The notes under the pieces are model-generated. The model searched no databases. It was not told the origin of the DNA and saw nothing but the letters and a program-made list of their open reading frames with translations. 40,257 nt of DNA, taken from NCBI GenBank assembly GCA_019429465.1, contig JAHYIV010000026.1, forward strand, positions 1 to 40,257. The letters run 5' to 3'. A program made the position numbers and the translations under genes. This document shows, in pieces, positions 7,651 to 15,812 of the stretch. The stretch comes from Desulfoarculaceae bacterium. GTDB lineage: Bacteria > Desulfobacterota > Desulfobulbia > Desulfobulbales > Desulfocapsaceae. Each line of letters opens with the position of its first letter. The first letter of the stretch is position 1.

Positions 7651-9042
7651 ATGACTATAGCAAGAAAGAAAGAAAAAACAGTCTTTATCTGTCACAAATG
7701 CGGCTATCAGAGCCTGAAATGGCTGGGCCGCTGTTCCCAGTGCGGGGAATGGGAATCTCTGATCGAAGAGCTGATTGTGCCGCCAAGTTCAGGAACACGG
7801 GCACGACCCATCGCCAAACCTGTTCCCCTGCACCTGGCCCCGGACAGCGACGAAGAACGGATCCCCACCGGCATAGGCGAGCTCGACCGGGTGCTCGGCG
7901 GCGGCATTGTTCCGGGCTCGGTGGTGCTCATCGGCGGCGACCCAGGCATCGGTAAATCCACCCTCCTGCTGCATCTGCTGGCGGCCATCGCCAGACAGGA
8001 TCGGCGTGTCCTTTATGTCTCCGGCGAGGAATCCGCCCACCAGATCAAACTCCGGGCCAGGCGCCTCGATGCCATGCACCCGGAAGAATACCTGGCCTGC
8101 GAAAACAGGGTCGAGGCCATCATTGCCATGGCCTGCAAGATGCGGCCGGCCCTGCTGGCCGTCGATTCTATCCAGACCCTGGTCTGTGAAGATTTTCCCT
8201 CGGCAGCCGGTTCAGTGACGCAGGTCCGGGAGTCGGCGGCCCGCATCCTGACCATGGCCAAGCAGGAGAACATTCCGACCATCCTGGTGGGTCATGTGAC
8301 CAAAGACGGATCCCTGGCCGGGCCCAAGATCCTGGAGCACATGGTGGATACGGTGCTCTATTTTGAAGGTGACCGCAACCATGTCTTCCGCATCCTGCGC
8401 ACCGTCAAGAACCGTTTTGGCTCCACCAATGAGATCGGGGTCTTTGAGATGAAAGAGGAGGGGCTGGTGCAGGTGAGCAATCCCTCAGAGATCTTCCTGG
8501 CGGAGAGGCCCCTGGATGTCCCGGGATCTGTAGTGCTGCCCAGCATTGAAGGTACCCGACCCATCCTGGTTGAGGTCCAGGCCCTGGTCAGCCCCACCAA
8601 TCTGGGCACCGCCCGACGGACAGCCATCGGCGCCGATCCCCAGCGCCTGGCCCTGCTCTGCGCGGTTCTGGAAAAAAAGGCCGGCCTCAATCTCTACGGC
8701 CATGATATCTTTCTCAATATTGCCGGAGGCATCCGCATCGAAGAACCGGCCCTTGATCTTGGCGTGATCTGCGCTCTGGCCTCAAGCCTTCTGAACAAAT
8801 CGATCCCGTCAACCACGGTGGTCTGCGGTGAGGTGGGACTGGCAGGCGAGATCCGGGCCACAGGCCAGATCGAGATGCGGGTACGGGAGGCGGAACGTCT
8901 GGGCTTTACCCGTTTCATCCTCCCCCGCGGCAATCTGGAGAGACTGACCTGGAAAAGCAAAATGGACCTGCTGGGGGTTGCCACCATTCAGGAAGTGCTG
9001 GCAGTGATTTTTGAGGAAGCAGTTATCCGAAAAAAACGGTGA
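7651..9042 (+). CDS. radA: DNA repair protein RadA (Sms)
   Basis: 463 residues, full length for RadA, a RecA-like ATPase and DnaB-type helicase that drives branch migration of recombination intermediates. The N-terminal zinc finger has C14, C17, C28 and C31. The Walker A is GDPGIGKS at 96-103, and the RadA-specific KNRFG motif is at 253-257. The C-terminal Lon-protease-like domain follows from about 290 and lacks the protease active site in this family. No clear Shine-Dalgarno precedes ATG 7651; the upstream bases contain a short direct repeat of ATTCGTA. The membrane protein at 9106 follows after 63 nt. Confidence 0.97.
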   Translation: MTIARKKEKTVFICHKCGYQSLKWLGRCSQCGEWESLIEELIVPPSSGTRARPIAKPVPLHLAPDSDEERIPTGIGELDRVLGGGIVPGSVVLIGGDPGIGKSTLLLHLLAAIARQDRRVLYVSGEESAHQIKLRARRLDAMHPEEYLACENRVEAIIAMACKMRPALLAVDSIQTLVCEDFPSAAGSVTQVRESAARILTMAKQENIPTILVGHVTKDGSLAGPKILEHMVDTVLYFEGDRNHVFRILRTVKNRFGSTNEIGVFEMKEEGLVQVSNPSEIFLAERPLDVPGSVVLPSIEGTRPILVEVQALVSPTNLGTARRTAIGADPQRLALLCAVLEKKAGLNLYGHDIFLNIAGGIRIEEPALDLGVICALASSLLNKSIPSTTVVCGEVGLAGEIRATGQIEMRVREAERLGFTRFILPRGNLERLTWKSKMDLLGVATIQEVLAVIFEEAVIRKKR

Positions 9043-9105
9043 CCCTGAAAGAGCGCAACCATCATCAGAAGTTGAAATCCTCTTAAAAAAAACAAGGAGC
9101 AGGCA

Positions 9106-9714
9106 GTGGACTTCAAGGAACATCTGACAACAGCATGGCAGAACACCCTGAAATTTATCGGGCCGGTCCTGATCCTGACCCTGGCGCACATCCTGGTGAG
9201 CGTCTTCACCCTCGGCATCCTGGCCCCGGTGACCACAGCCGGATACATGCAGTCACTGCTCCTGGCACTGCGGCAGGGAAGAGAGCCGGAGGTAAAGGAT
9301 CTTTTCTCCGAGATGCGTCTGTTCCTTCCTCTTCTTCTTTTTGGTCTTCTGGTGACGGTGTTCCTGTTTATCGGCTTTACCCTGCTGATCGTCCCCGGCA
9401 TCCTCATCACGGCCGGCCTTATCTTCGGCACCATCTACACGGTGCCGCTGATGACCGATACCAGACGGGGCCTCATGGAGGCGCTCAAGACCTCCTGGTC
9501 CATGGCGACAAGAGAGCCCTGGACCGACCAACTTATCCTTACCCTGCTCTATCTGGTCATCATGTCGCTGGGCGCCAGTGTGGCTGTGGCGGTCCTCTTT
9601 ACCCTGCCGCTGGCCACCTTTCTTGTTCTCTCTGTCTATGAGGAACGTCTGCGGCAGGATAGATTTCCCGCCGCTCCGCCATCACCGCCACAGCCGCCAG
9701 CGGCGGCGGGATAG
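9106..9714 (+). CDS. Small multi-pass membrane protein (unknown role)
   Basis: A 202-residue protein beginning at a GTG codon, with AAGGAG 6 nt upstream deciding the start. Hydrophobic segments lie at about 17-45, 70-90, 90-115 and 143-172. The Arg/Glu-rich cytoplasmic tail ends in a Pro-rich stretch. The pattern VPGILITAGLIFGTIYTVPLMTDTRRGLMEALKTSWSMA resembles DUF975-type or GDPD-membrane-domain proteins in bacteria (key residues only: PG, the P of VPL, TSW). Function is unknown. It follows radA but is likely independent of it. Confidence 0.75.
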   Translation: MDFKEHLTTAWQNTLKFIGPVLILTLAHILVSVFTLGILAPVTTAGYMQSLLLALRQGREPEVKDLFSEMRLFLPLLLFGLLVTVFLFIGFTLLIVPGILITAGLIFGTIYTVPLMTDTRRGLMEALKTSWSMATREPWTDQLILTLLYLVIMSLGASVAVAVLFTLPLATFLVLSVYEERLRQDRFPAAPPSPPQPPAAAG

Positions 9715-9794
9715 TCACTCCCCTCTGACGTTCTTCCCTTCTTTCCCGGCACCAGTGCGAGGCAGGAATCTTTAATTCCGAGCCCGCAAGGGTT

Positions 9795-10607
9795 CTAGGA
9801 TGCCAGCAATTTATCCAGTTCCGCGGTCAAATAATTCAGATGGATGGCCTCCTCTTTTGCCAGAAGGTTAAACAGATCCCTGCTTTTTCCCACCTCACTC
9901 TTTCTGGCCAGACGGGTGTAGAGATCCAGGGCCTGCGCCTCAAGCATCACCCCCAGTTGCAGGATATCAGCCATATTCTTAAACCGGGAGGCAAAATGGG
10001 CCATAATCTGCTGCTGATCGAGCCCGCCCTCTACGATCGTGGCCTCCTCGCTTCCGCTGACATCCTCGGGCTTAACAAGGGCCACCAGCATTGCTTTATG
10101 CCCCTCTTCAAGGCTGGCTAACCGTGCCAGAAGCTGTTTACTGTCCTCGAGGGTGACCCGGTTCACCAGACCAAGGTAGAGCTGCCGCAGCCCCTCTTCC
10201 ATGGCACAGGTCATCTGTACGACATCCGGGTAGTCACGATCCATAAAAAACTCCAGACCCTGCAGCTCACCGCCGCCTACTTTTTCACCTTGCCAGGCCA
10301 CGATCCCGCCACTCATGTTGTAAACCTCCCTGAAACCTTCGGCCAGCAAGAGCTGACAGGCCGCCTTGCTGCGCATCCCGGAATGACAGTAGACCAGCAA
10401 AGGTTTGCTCCGGTCCAGTTCAGCAAGCCTGGTTGTCACCTCTTTCACCGGTATGAGCAGGGCACCGGCCAGATGGCCCTGCTCATACTCCCTGGGCTGC
10501 CGCACATCAAGGATCTGATAGGCATCTCTGGAGTGGGTTTTGATAAAAGCCCTGGCCTCTTCCGGGCTCATATTGGCTCCCGGGGTAAACAGACCTTTCC
10601 AGTTCAT
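9795..10607 (-). CDS. Rhodanese domain fused to ferritin-like domain
   Basis: A 270-residue two-domain protein. Residues 12-110 are a rhodanese: LDVRQPREYEQGHLAGA, then the active-site loop YCHSGMRS with nucleophile C74, then the NMSGGIVAWQ ending typical of single-domain sulfurtransferases. Residues 125-270 are helical with paired acidic motifs in rubrerythrin/ferritin style (EEGLRQLYLGL, EEGHKAML, EAQALDLY, EEAIHL), fitting a di-iron site. The fusion suggests handling of sulfane sulfur or peroxide in the cytoplasm; this is inference. Its ATG overlaps the TGA stop of the upstream selenoprotein gene (ATGA), so translation of the two is probably coupled. Confidence 0.88.
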   Translation of the reverse strand: MNWKGLFTPGANMSPEEARAFIKTHSRDAYQILDVRQPREYEQGHLAGALLIPVKEVTTRLAELDRSKPLLVYCHSGMRSKAACQLLLAEGFREVYNMSGGIVAWQGEKVGGGELQGLEFFMDRDYPDVVQMTCAMEEGLRQLYLGLVNRVTLEDSKQLLARLASLEEGHKAMLVALVKPEDVSGSEEATIVEGGLDQQQIMAHFASRFKNMADILQLGVMLEAQALDLYTRLARKSEVGKSRDLFNLLAKEEAIHLNYLTAELDKLLAS

Positions 10608-10942
10608 CTCATCAACTCCTCATACATTGCTGTATTATAGCCCACATAATAGCTGTTCCCCACCTGCAATGTGGGCGCACGCAGGGTGCCGCTGCGGCCA
10701 AGGACATCCTGCATGAGCAGTTCTTTGACGGCCGGCTCGGGGACATATACCTGCACCTTTTTCCCTTTCCCGACAACGACCTTCTCGGCTCGCTTCAATC
10801 TTTCCCAGACTTTTTCCGCCTGGAGTGCCTCCTTTTTCGCATCAATCTCAGCTATAATCTCAACCTGCTCCTGCACCAGAGCCTCCCGGGCCTTGCTGCA
10901 TGACGCTCACCCTTTACGAAAATATGCCCATTCAATCTTCAT
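10604..10942 (-). CDS. ArsC-family selenoprotein with in-frame TGA (Sec12)
   Basis: A 112-residue thioredoxin-fold protein reading MKIEWAYFRKG-U-ASCSKA at its start, where U is an in-frame TGA at 10909-10907. U12 and C15 form UxxC in place of the CxxC redox motif. The rest fits ArsC/Spx-like proteins described as ArsC family (seleno)proteins: a KKEAL helix, VVVGKGKKV, and LRAPTLQVGNSYYVGYN near the C terminus. Three things support reading through the TGA: GAGGTGG lies 7 nt before ATG 10942; the upstream codons encode the missing beta-alpha start of the fold; and a SECIS-like hairpin begins 6 nt after the TGA. A conventional caller would start at an internal GTG (10876) and lose the active site. 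Its stop overlaps the next gene by 4 nt. Confidence 0.88.
10872..10900 (-). promoter_or_regulatory. Candidate bacterial SECIS hairpin
   Basis: On the minus strand the bases right after the TGA form a 12-position stem: TGCAGCAAGGCC with GGCTCTGGTGCA, ten pairs including one G-U, two mismatches. The apical loop is 5 nt, CGGGA. The stem starts 6 nt and the loop 18 nt after the TGA, inside the spacing known for SelB-recruiting elements such as that of E. coli fdhF. selB and the Sec tRNA are not in the window. Confidence 0.72.
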
Positions 10943-10965
10943 CCTGTCCACCTCACGTATCCCAT

Positions 10966-11042
10966 TAGTGCCTTACAGATTATTTTCTTGTTTTTTTGCC
11001 AGAAAATAATCTGTAAGGCACTTATCCCGTTCATCGGGGTTA
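10966..11042 (+). repeat. Two-hairpin palindromic repeat, copy 2
   Basis: Second copy of the element at 2555-2634. Here the long stem is nearly perfect: 21 bp from GTGCCTTACAGATTATTTTC to its inverse ending GTAAGGCAC, with a T-rich loop, then the CCCG/CGGG hairpin. It lies 24 nt upstream of the selenoprotein start codon, so the promoter of that operon must lie inside it or beyond it. Confidence 0.88.
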
Positions 11043-11135
11043 AATACTATCCTGCAAACAACGCAACCTCAACCAGTGGCCCATCATCTTCTGCCCAGGC
11101 ACCAGACGGCATCCTGAACCGCGAAAAGAATAATC

Positions 11136-11164
11136 TTGCCATGTGGCAGTTATATAAGTATAAA
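11136..11164 (+). promoter_or_regulatory. Sigma-70-type promoter for the gene at 11303
   Basis: TTGCCA at 11136-11141, a 17 nt spacer and TATAAA at 11159-11164; both boxes are 5/6 matches. The -35 overlaps an imperfect palindrome TGCCA-TG-TGGCA (11137-11148). The transcript would carry about 130 nt of untranslated leader. Confidence 0.7.
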
Positions 11165-11302
11165 ATACGATGGATTTGAAAAATATGCCATTCCTATTCT
11201 GATACTGGAGAGCAGAGACCTGAAAGGATGAGCGTCGTTCAAAAAAAACGCATTCATTTCTGTTCAGAGAACACCTTGTGTAGTAAAAAAAGGAGGCCTT
11301 TC

Positions 11303-11788
11303 ATGGACCGTAAATTTTGGAGCAAGATAGCAATCAGCACTGTTATCCTCGGGCTTGCCATGTTTGCTTTCAACACCTTCGGCACTGCGCCCGATCTGAC
11401 CAGCATCCTGTTACCACCGGTACAACCATCGGCCACGGCCCAAGAACTGCAGGACACCGTTGTTCTTGTCGGTTTTGAAATGGAGGTGCCGGAGAAAGGC
11501 CATGTGGCCCGCGCTGCTTTTGCCATTGACAACAGCAGCGATCATGACATAAAAAACGTTGAGATTCTCTGCACGCTGCTGGATGCGACCGGAGCGGAAC
11601 AGGGCAGAAACAAGTGGGTTATTTATAATACCCTCAAGGCCCATACAACCGGTGTTTTCTCCCATACTAAAAAAATGTATGTGAGCGACAGGGTCTCTTC
11701 CTCTCAATGTCGGATTGTCGACATGAAGAGAGTAACATCGCCGCTTATTGCCGTCCACCGCGGGGACGCACAAGAGCAAGGCCGCTGA
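11303..11788 (+). CDS. Membrane-anchored protein with C-terminal beta domain
   Basis: A 161-residue protein of unknown function. Residues 8-26 form one hydrophobic segment after a basic start (MDRKFWSK), so it is probably an inner-membrane anchor with the rest in the periplasm. The section from about 53 to 150 is strand-rich; NSSDHDIKNVEILCTLLDA and the pattern after it recall FxLYD-like extracellular domains. Only this start is well supported: AAGGAGG ends 6 nt before ATG 11303, whereas the longer frame from 11228 has its GAAAGG too close. It has its own promoter and is probably monocistronic. Confidence 0.75.
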   Translation: MDRKFWSKIAISTVILGLAMFAFNTFGTAPDLTSILLPPVQPSATAQELQDTVVLVGFEMEVPEKGHVARAAFAIDNSSDHDIKNVEILCTLLDATGAEQGRNKWVIYNTLKAHTTGVFSHTKKMYVSDRVSSSQCRIVDMKRVTSPLIAVHRGDAQEQGR

Positions 11789-11913
11789 CAGGAAGCTGAC
11801 AACGTCAGACACGGCAATGCCGCCCACTGATACCACGATATATTTATCTTACTTAAAGCAGCTCAGCTGACAGCTTGGCTGCTTATACTCCCACCCACAA
11901 GCAAGGTTGACAG

Positions 11914-12591
11914 ATGTCTGAAGAGATCGATTTTGATGCAATTCTAGGTAAATATCACTCTGACCCCTATGATTATGTGGAGATCTGTGCGACACACACC
12001 GGACGCGTAAGTTTCAAGATCGCTGAAGGGGATACGGTTAATTCACCAAGTGGTGAATGGCTGCATATTCCCGGCAGCCCGCTTTTTGAAATTACCAGAG
12101 AACAAAACCCGAAACTTGTCACTGCAAAGACTAATGGCACGATTTCATCTGTGCGCCAGGAGCTTGAAGGGCAGTTTGTCGAGGCGGGAGAAAAGCTGCT
12201 GACCATCCGCCATCCCCTGAAAAAGAAAGAGGTCATAGAGGGCATCCTCAAGGAAGTGCTCTATCTCTTTCCCGCCCCGGAACGGGCAAAATATTTCTTC
12301 TCCCTCGACATCCAGTCACGGATAGAAAAAAAAGGGGCGAGAGCCATCACCATCAAGCCCGGTGATGAGATCATTATCATGTCTCTGATGAAGCGTGACA
12401 CCCCGATCTATTATACCGGTGAGGCCGGGGTGATTCATTCAGTTTACTTCAGCCCCGGACTCTCCGTGGATCAGGGACAGCCACTCATAGGCGTCTGCGC
12501 CTCGGAAAAATTGCCCCTGATCCAGAAGGTCATCACCAGGGTCAAGGCCGACTGGGACAAACTGGCTGACCCTGGCCATCTGGAAGATTAA
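11914..12591 (+). CDS. Biotinyl/lipoyl-like domain protein
   Basis: A 225-residue cytoplasmic protein with two biotinyl-lipoyl-like halves. The C-terminal one (about 145-195) has the pattern GDEIIIMSLMKRDTPI followed by GEAGVIHSVYFSPGLSVDQG. This places K160 where the biotin-accepting lysine of the usual EAMKM motif sits. The N-terminal half (about 22-100) has GRVSFKIAEGD and a second turn (NGTISSVRQ...GQFVEAGEKLLTI) but no obvious lysine site. The gene lies 58 nt before birA, which supports a biotin-related role. No carboxylase subunit is nearby. Whether K160 is biotinylated is inference; a degenerate site is possible because flanking residues differ from consensus. Confidence 0.72.
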   Translation: MSEEIDFDAILGKYHSDPYDYVEICATHTGRVSFKIAEGDTVNSPSGEWLHIPGSPLFEITREQNPKLVTAKTNGTISSVRQELEGQFVEAGEKLLTIRHPLKKKEVIEGILKEVLYLFPAPERAKYFFSLDIQSRIEKKGARAITIKPGDEIIIMSLMKRDTPIYYTGEAGVIHSVYFSPGLSVDQGQPLIGVCASEKLPLIQKVITRVKADWDKLADPGHLED

Positions 12592-12649
12592 TATTACCGA
12601 GCAGCAATCCCTTAACCCTTGTCCTCCCAACCTCATCTATGTCACGTTC

Positions 12650-13576
12650 ATGGCGGCAATAAATCGCCCGACCCCGGCCTCTCTGCACGAATATATCTGG
12701 CAGCGGGAAAAAAACAGCCGCAGCCGGAATCCCCTGCTTCCTTCTCCAGAGAAGATCCTCCGCTATGGAGCTATTGTCGGCTCTGTAATCCAGTGCCACT
12801 CCTCTATGGACCGGACCATGGATCAAGCCCGTCTGCATATCTGCGATCTTGAAAAAACAGGCGCTTCGGTGGCCAGTGGCACCGTCATTCTTGCCGACAC
12901 CCTGATTCGCTCAAAAGGCCGCTTTTCTCGCTCCTGGCATGCCCCGGTCGGTGGTCTCTGGGGTTGCCTGATCCTGGCCGACACCTTTCTGACCAGGGCC
13001 AGAACCATCTTGCCCCTCACCCTTGGAATTTCCTGCTGTGAGGCCGTGCGTGATCTGGGCGTCGACAAGGCCTGTGTCCGCTGGGTCAATGATGTCCTGT
13101 TCTCCGGCCAAAAAATCGCCGGTTTTCTGGTGGAAAGTTTTCGCAGCCCCCAGCATGGTGAAGAGTTCCATCTGCTTGGTTTTGGCATCAACATCAACAA
13201 TAACTGCTTCCCCGATGCCCTGGAAAATACGGCCGTATCCCTCAGTCAGATCCTGGGGAGTCCGGTCAATCTCCATGACTTCACCCTTTCATTCCTGGCC
13301 AAGATGGCCTGGAACATAGGGCTCCTCTCTTATGAAGAGGAACAGGAACTCGGCCGTTCTTGTTCTCCAGAAGACGAGGAGAGTCACCTCCTCCTTGATC
13401 AGTGGAAGAGCTTGTCAGACACCCTGGGAAGAAGGGTCCTCTATGGCTATGATATCCAGCAGCACCCCCTGTACGAGGCAAGAGTGACTGGAATCAGGCC
13501 GGATGGCGCCATCGTCATGCAGCTGGGTGATGGCCATGAGATTATTGAACATAGCGGGGAACTGCAATATCTGTGA
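12650..13576 (+). CDS. birA: Biotin-[acetyl-CoA-carboxylase] ligase
   Basis: A 308-residue biotin protein ligase that activates biotin as biotinyl-AMP and transfers it to an acceptor lysine. The catalytic loop appears as SKGRFSRSWHAPVGGLW in place of the usual GRGRxGRxW. It is followed by VRWVNDVLFSGQKIAGFLVE, the family's 'KWPNDV...KxxGxLxE' block, and by LGFGININNN. No helix-turn-helix repressor domain is seen, so it is the ligase-only type. The first 45 residues are extra relative to minimal enzymes. The upstream gene encodes a likely biotinyl-domain substrate. It converges on recO with 24 nt between stops. Confidence 0.87.
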   Translation: MAAINRPTPASLHEYIWQREKNSRSRNPLLPSPEKILRYGAIVGSVIQCHSSMDRTMDQARLHICDLEKTGASVASGTVILADTLIRSKGRFSRSWHAPVGGLWGCLILADTFLTRARTILPLTLGISCCEAVRDLGVDKACVRWVNDVLFSGQKIAGFLVESFRSPQHGEEFHLLGFGININNNCFPDALENTAVSLSQILGSPVNLHDFTLSFLAKMAWNIGLLSYEEEQELGRSCSPEDEESHLLLDQWKSLSDTLGRRVLYGYDIQQHPLYEARVTGIRPDGAIVMQLGDGHEIIEHSGELQYL

Positions 13577-13600
13577 GCCTCATCTCCTCATCCGCTTTTC

Positions 13601-14368
13601 TCAAGCCTGCCAGTGAGTATCACCGAGTGATTTCAGCGAATAGATCTCGCGCTGCAACAGATGGCGGCCATAATGATACATAAGAGCAAGCGCCTCATGA
13701 AGGCCGGGACGAGATAAACGAAGACGATGCAATCGGTCCAGGGGTTGATTCTGGGCCGAACCCAGCAACTTGATCGTCCCTCTGGAAAGCGGCAGAACTG
13801 CTGCCTGCTCACCCTGACAGCGGCTGCAGACAATACTCCCTGCCCTGCCGTCAAAGCCATAGTCCCGGGCAGCACCAAAGGGCTGGTCACATCGCAGACA
13901 GGAGAACAGATTGGGCCGGTAGCCTATCTGCTCAAAAAATTTCAGTTGAAACAAAACCAGAACGGTCATGGCGGGTCGCCCGGTCTCCAGTGACTGCAGA
14001 GCCCAGAGCAGAAGAGAGAAGAGACCGTTATCGCCTTCAAGGTCGCGGGTTGCCACCAGGGTCAGTTCCCGGAGAACTGTGGCCGCCCTGTAGAGAGGCA
14101 TACTCTGGCGCAGACCGAGAAAGCTCTCCAGGAGTTCCGCCTCTGCGATGAAGACCAGATTGCTCTTCTTGGCTTCGGTATAACGGAGCGAGAGAGTGCT
14201 GAAGAGTTCAAGCTTATTGACAAAGCGCTTCTGACTGCGCTTTGCCCCCTTGGCAATACCCGTCATCCGGCCGATACCCTGGCAGTAAAAAGTGATGATC
14301 AGGTCCGATTCGCCATGGTCATGACAGTCAAGAACAATTGCGGCACACTCTTTACTTGACTCGGACAT
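13601..14368 (-). CDS. recO: DNA repair protein RecO
   Basis: A 255-residue RecO, which loads RecA onto SSB-covered DNA together with RecR. The N-terminal OB fold is visible as AAIVLDCHDHGESDLIITFY with GIAKGAKRSQKRF, and the family zinc site has C157, C160, C181 and C184. I start at ATG 14368 because the family begins a few residues before this OB strand; the frame is open up to 14443 and a longer N terminus is possible. No strong Shine-Dalgarno is seen for either start. Confidence 0.9.
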   Translation of the reverse strand: MSESSKECAAIVLDCHDHGESDLIITFYCQGIGRMTGIAKGAKRSQKRFVNKLELFSTLSLRYTEAKKSNLVFIAEAELLESFLGLRQSMPLYRAATVLRELTLVATRDLEGDNGLFSLLLWALQSLETGRPAMTVLVLFQLKFFEQIGYRPNLFSCLRCDQPFGAARDYGFDGRAGSIVCSRCQGEQAAVLPLSRGTIKLLGSAQNQPLDRLHRLRLSRPGLHEALALMYHYGRHLLQREIYSLKSLGDTHWQA

Positions 14369-14510
14369 GAAATCGTAACTATTCAGCTGATGAAGTTCAG
14401 GGTGTCCCAGCCTTCCCGCCCCTTTTCTCACAGACACAGACAAGCGAGCCGCCAGGAACCCGGGGCTCGACTCCCAAGCTTCGCCTGCTCATATGGATTA
14501 AGAACCGGGA

Positions 14511-15527
14511 TCACATCTTTTTAATATAGGCGGTCTCTTTCATCTTTTTGACCCAGGAGTCAAACTCCTCTTTCAGCTTTATTTCATACAGCGTTCTTTT
14601 GATCTCTTCTTTTGACGATTCGTATGGGGCCTGGAAGACAATTCCACCTTCCTGGCTGGACAGCAGTTTAAAGAATTGATAGCCATCAGGTGTCTCCACA
14701 ATCTCACTTACCTGACCAGGGACCAGGGAAGTCACGACACTCCTCATATATTCCGCCATCTCCTCTTTCCGGAAGGTGCCGATATTGCCACCATCTGCCG
14801 CCGAAGGCAGCTCCGAAAACTGTTTGGCCAGAGTGGCAAAATCCTGGCCGCTCTCAACCAGACTGTGGACCCGTTCCGCCTTGTTTCTGGCTTCCAGCCT
14901 GGTGGCTATCCCGGAAGGATCACCTGGATCTTTTTTCCAGACAAAGCCCATCTGCAGAAGATAATAGCCACCCTGACCCACGTGTTTTGTATAATGGGTG
15001 TCATAATAATCAAGAATCATATCATCGGTAATAACAATCTTTGATCGCACTTCATAATTGAGAAGCTTACTTTGCAGAATCTGATTCTTTAAATTGTTCC
15101 GATACACCTCCTCGGTCATGCCCATGTTACTTAGCTGATCACGAAACTGCTCAGGACTCATATTATTACCAATGATCATCTGCTGGAGAGCGGCCTCAAG
15201 TTCTGCTTCGGTCACCCTGACATTCTGCTTTGCCGCCTCCTGGGCAATCAGTTTTTTATCTATCAACCCATCGAGCACTTCTTCCCTGGCACGTCCCAGG
15301 GCTGCTGACAGTTCTGCTGCCGGCGCCTGCTCAATGATTTTCTGAAAGAAACCGCCGCCCTCTTCATTAACTTCAGACATGGTAATAACATCGTCATTCA
15401 CCACCGCCACAACCCGGTCAACCAACTCAGCGCGGCTGTTCCCTGGAAGGACAAGGGTCAGAATAAGCAGAATGACTGCTCCGGAAAAAGACAAAAAATG
15501 CATACTGGCAACAGACAGGACTTTCAT
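14511..15527 (-). CDS. surA: SurA-type periplasmic chaperone / peptidyl-prolyl isomerase
   Basis: A 338-residue exported protein. Residues 1-33 are a signal peptide, and the mature part begins ELVDRVVAVVNDDVITMSEV, the classic SurA N-terminal signature. One parvulin-type isomerase domain follows at about 185-290 (ARNKAERVHSLVESGQDFATLAKQFSELPSA, key residues F and S before the GG of DGGNIG). E. coli SurA has 428 residues and two such domains, so this is the shorter one-domain form common outside gammaproteobacteria. It should assist outer-membrane protein folding. AAGG lies 8 nt before ATG 15527. It is divergent from the TlpA-like gene. Confidence 0.85.
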   Translation of the reverse strand: MKVLSVASMHFLSFSGAVILLILTLVLPGNSRAELVDRVVAVVNDDVITMSEVNEEGGGFFQKIIEQAPAAELSAALGRAREEVLDGLIDKKLIAQEAAKQNVRVTEAELEAALQQMIIGNNMSPEQFRDQLSNMGMTEEVYRNNLKNQILQSKLLNYEVRSKIVITDDMILDYYDTHYTKHVGQGGYYLLQMGFVWKKDPGDPSGIATRLEARNKAERVHSLVESGQDFATLAKQFSELPSAADGGNIGTFRKEEMAEYMRSVVTSLVPGQVSEIVETPDGYQFFKLLSSQEGGIVFQAPYESSKEEIKRTLYEIKLKEEFDSWVKKMKETAYIKKM

Positions 15528-15723
15528 GGAGGTACCTTAATGTAGAAGGAAGGGCACTAGGCGCGGTAATAGAACGATCAAAAAACACTTTTCTCAACGA
15601 CTCCCGACTCTTTTTTCAGAGAATCAATGTACCATAAAATTTATTTTGCCACACCATGTTCTGACTCTTTTCGTGTCGGACGAAAAACGCCCTTGGTGTC
15701 ACCAGCGACACCTGCCTCGCCGG

Positions 15724-15751
15724 TTGACTTTCCGCACAAAGAGTATATTTT
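15724..15751 (+). promoter_or_regulatory. Possible promoter of the TlpA-like gene
   Basis: TTGACT at 15724-15729 followed after 16 nt by TATTTT at 15746-15751, in the 285 nt intergenic space between surA and the TlpA-like gene. The -35 is good and the -10 is weak. Confidence 0.4.
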
Positions 15752-15812
15752 ATGATTTGCATACGATGGACATCAAGTTAAACTACCAACAAAGACTACC
15801 GGAGTCAGATAA

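Noticed and set aside
10604..10876. A 90-residue protein starting at GTG 10876
   Set aside because: This start has no ribosome binding site and removes the active-site motif. Reading through the TGA from ATG 10942 gives a complete fold with a good ribosome binding site.
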